A stretch of DNA of 7,103 bases, from NCBI GenBank assembly GCA_002340255.1, contig DDLS01000052.1, positions 1 to 7,103 of the forward strand, given 5' to 3'. Positions 6,533-7,103 of this stretch are shown piece after piece. The position numbers and the translations under genes were made by a program. Source of the DNA: Cyanobacteria bacterium UBA2566. Lineage in GTDB: Bacteria > Cyanobacteriota > Cyanobacteriia > Cyanobacteriales > Desertifilaceae. A model generated the notes under the pieces. That model had not been told where the DNA came from, searched no databases, and saw only the letters and a list, made by a program, of their open reading frames with translations. Every line of letters starts with the position of its first letter. Within the stretch, counting starts at the first letter, position 1.

Positions 6533-7051
6533 ATGTTGCCCATACCCAAACCGGCTTGGTTTCTTACCCTCGGCAGTCTAACCTTAAGCAGCCTAACCTT
6601 TAACCCTTCAGCCTCAGCGCAAACCCTAGGGTTTTCCTGCCGGGATAACCAAATTTGTCCTGTGTTCAATATCTTGCTGCAAACGACAGAAGTTTTCACC
6701 CGGACTTGTCCACCGACTTCTGATAATCCCCAAGACTATGCTAATTATTTAGGCCAATGGATCGATCGGATTCCCCAAATTCAAGCTCAGGTTAATGCTT
6801 TAAACAGAAATAATTCGTATACTCCTACATTGCCTTCTTCACCTAATCAAGTGGTGAATTTTCTCAATACTTGGGTGGATATTGCCAGAATTGCCCAAAC
6901 TCAAGCGAACCGGATTGAGCAAACTCTGGATAATTGCCCTTCTCGCCTGCCTGTCCTTCCGGATGGTTCGACGTTGCCTTCTATTTCTATGGAGACTGAA
7001 TTTCCTAAAGTGTGTCAGTTCGATCCGAATACATTAACTTGGAAGTGTTAA
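6533..7051 (+). CDS. Secreted six-cysteine protein of unknown function
   Basis: A 172-residue protein I do not recognise. It starts with a Sec-type signal peptide: a Lys at position 6, a hydrophobic Leu/Thr/Ser-rich core (about 8-23) and an ASA motif, giving predicted cleavage between Ala29 and Gln30. The mature chain of about 143 residues has six cysteines (36, 42, 59, 135, 161, 172), the last being the C-terminal residue, an even number consistent with three disulfides in the periplasm or outside the cell. The middle (about 65-130) looks helical and Asn/Gln-rich, with several Trp (LGQWIDRI, NTWVDIARI); the tail is Pro/Ser-rich. There is no lipobox, no membrane anchor after the signal and no catalytic motif. 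It is the only plus-strand gene and is divergent from the chemoreceptor. It is a confident coding sequence because of the ribosome site, signal peptide and cysteine pattern. Confidence 0.8.
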   Translation: MLPIPKPAWFLTLGSLTLSSLTFNPSASAQTLGFSCRDNQICPVFNILLQTTEVFTRTCPPTSDNPQDYANYLGQWIDRIPQIQAQVNALNRNNSYTPTLPSSPNQVVNFLNTWVDIARIAQTQANRIEQTLDNCPSRLPVLPDGSTLPSISMETEFPKVCQFDPNTLTWKC

Positions 7052-7054
7052 GGT

Positions 7055-7068
7055 TAGGGAATAGGGAA
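7055..7068 (+). repeat. Heptamer direct repeat TAGGGAA x2
   Basis: Two adjacent TAGGGAA units begin four bases after the stop of the secreted-protein gene. They resemble the short tandemly repeated heptamers of filamentous cyanobacteria, but only two copies are present, so the call is modest. Confidence 0.45.
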
Positions 7069-7086
7069 TATAGAGCGCATCACTAT

Positions 7087-7103
7087 ACAGCGCTTTGCGC
7101 TGT
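7087..7103. repeat. Perfect 7-bp inverted repeat at the window end
   Basis: ACAGCGC, loop TTT, GCGCTGT: a perfect stem of seven base pairs with a three-base loop, 35 bp after the stop of the secreted-protein gene. It could be the hairpin of a terminator for that gene or the edge of a dispersed palindromic repeat. The window stops at the last base of the stem, so a following T-run cannot be seen. Confidence 0.55.

Overview
This window looks like cyanobacterial chromosome. The HIP1 palindrome GCGATCGC occurs five times in 7.1 kb (169, 426, 3455, 3731, 4802), where about 0.1 would be expected by chance. The other supports are a SphX-type phosphate-binding lipoprotein, an upstream array matching the cyanobacterial Pho box, a CHASE3 chemoreceptor, and short G-rich tandem repeats between genes. 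Base composition is moderately AT-rich, which fits a filamentous or colonial species, but I cannot name the genus. I see no rRNA, tRNA, CRISPR array, transposase or phage gene.

Layout: everything from about 50 to 6347 reads on the minus strand, and a single gene at the right end reads on the plus strand. In order of minus-strand transcription, a CHASE3 methyl-accepting chemotaxis protein (6347-4905) stands alone. A tight group follows: lemA (4734-4135), a 90-residue unknown (4091-3819) and a long M48 metallopeptidase with a C-terminal extension (3801-1861). After 104 bp that carry five tandem Pho boxes comes a second unit: a PstS/SphX phosphate-binding lipoprotein (1756-728) and, 6 bp after its stop, an aquaporin-family channel (721-50). 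Divergent from the chemoreceptor, a small secreted six-cysteine protein of unknown function runs 6533-7051.

Functional reading: LemA and M48 peptidases are often neighbours in bacteria and probably act together at the membrane; the small gene between them is unexplained. The SphX-aquaporin pair looks like a phosphate-starvation operon. The channel has two intact NPA motifs, but its predicted selectivity filter (Phe/Ala/Ala/Arg) is wider than that of water-specific AqpZ, and its second pore loop reads like the NIP class. A Pho-controlled metalloid or small-solute channel is therefore the most interesting hypothesis in the window; it is inference, not demonstrated.

Both window ends hold short repeats: a G-rich octamer array with quadruplex potential at 1-40, and a heptamer pair plus a perfect hairpin at 7055-7103. 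All longer stretches are occupied by genes; the largest gaps are about 185 bp (6348-6532) and 170 bp (4735-4904).
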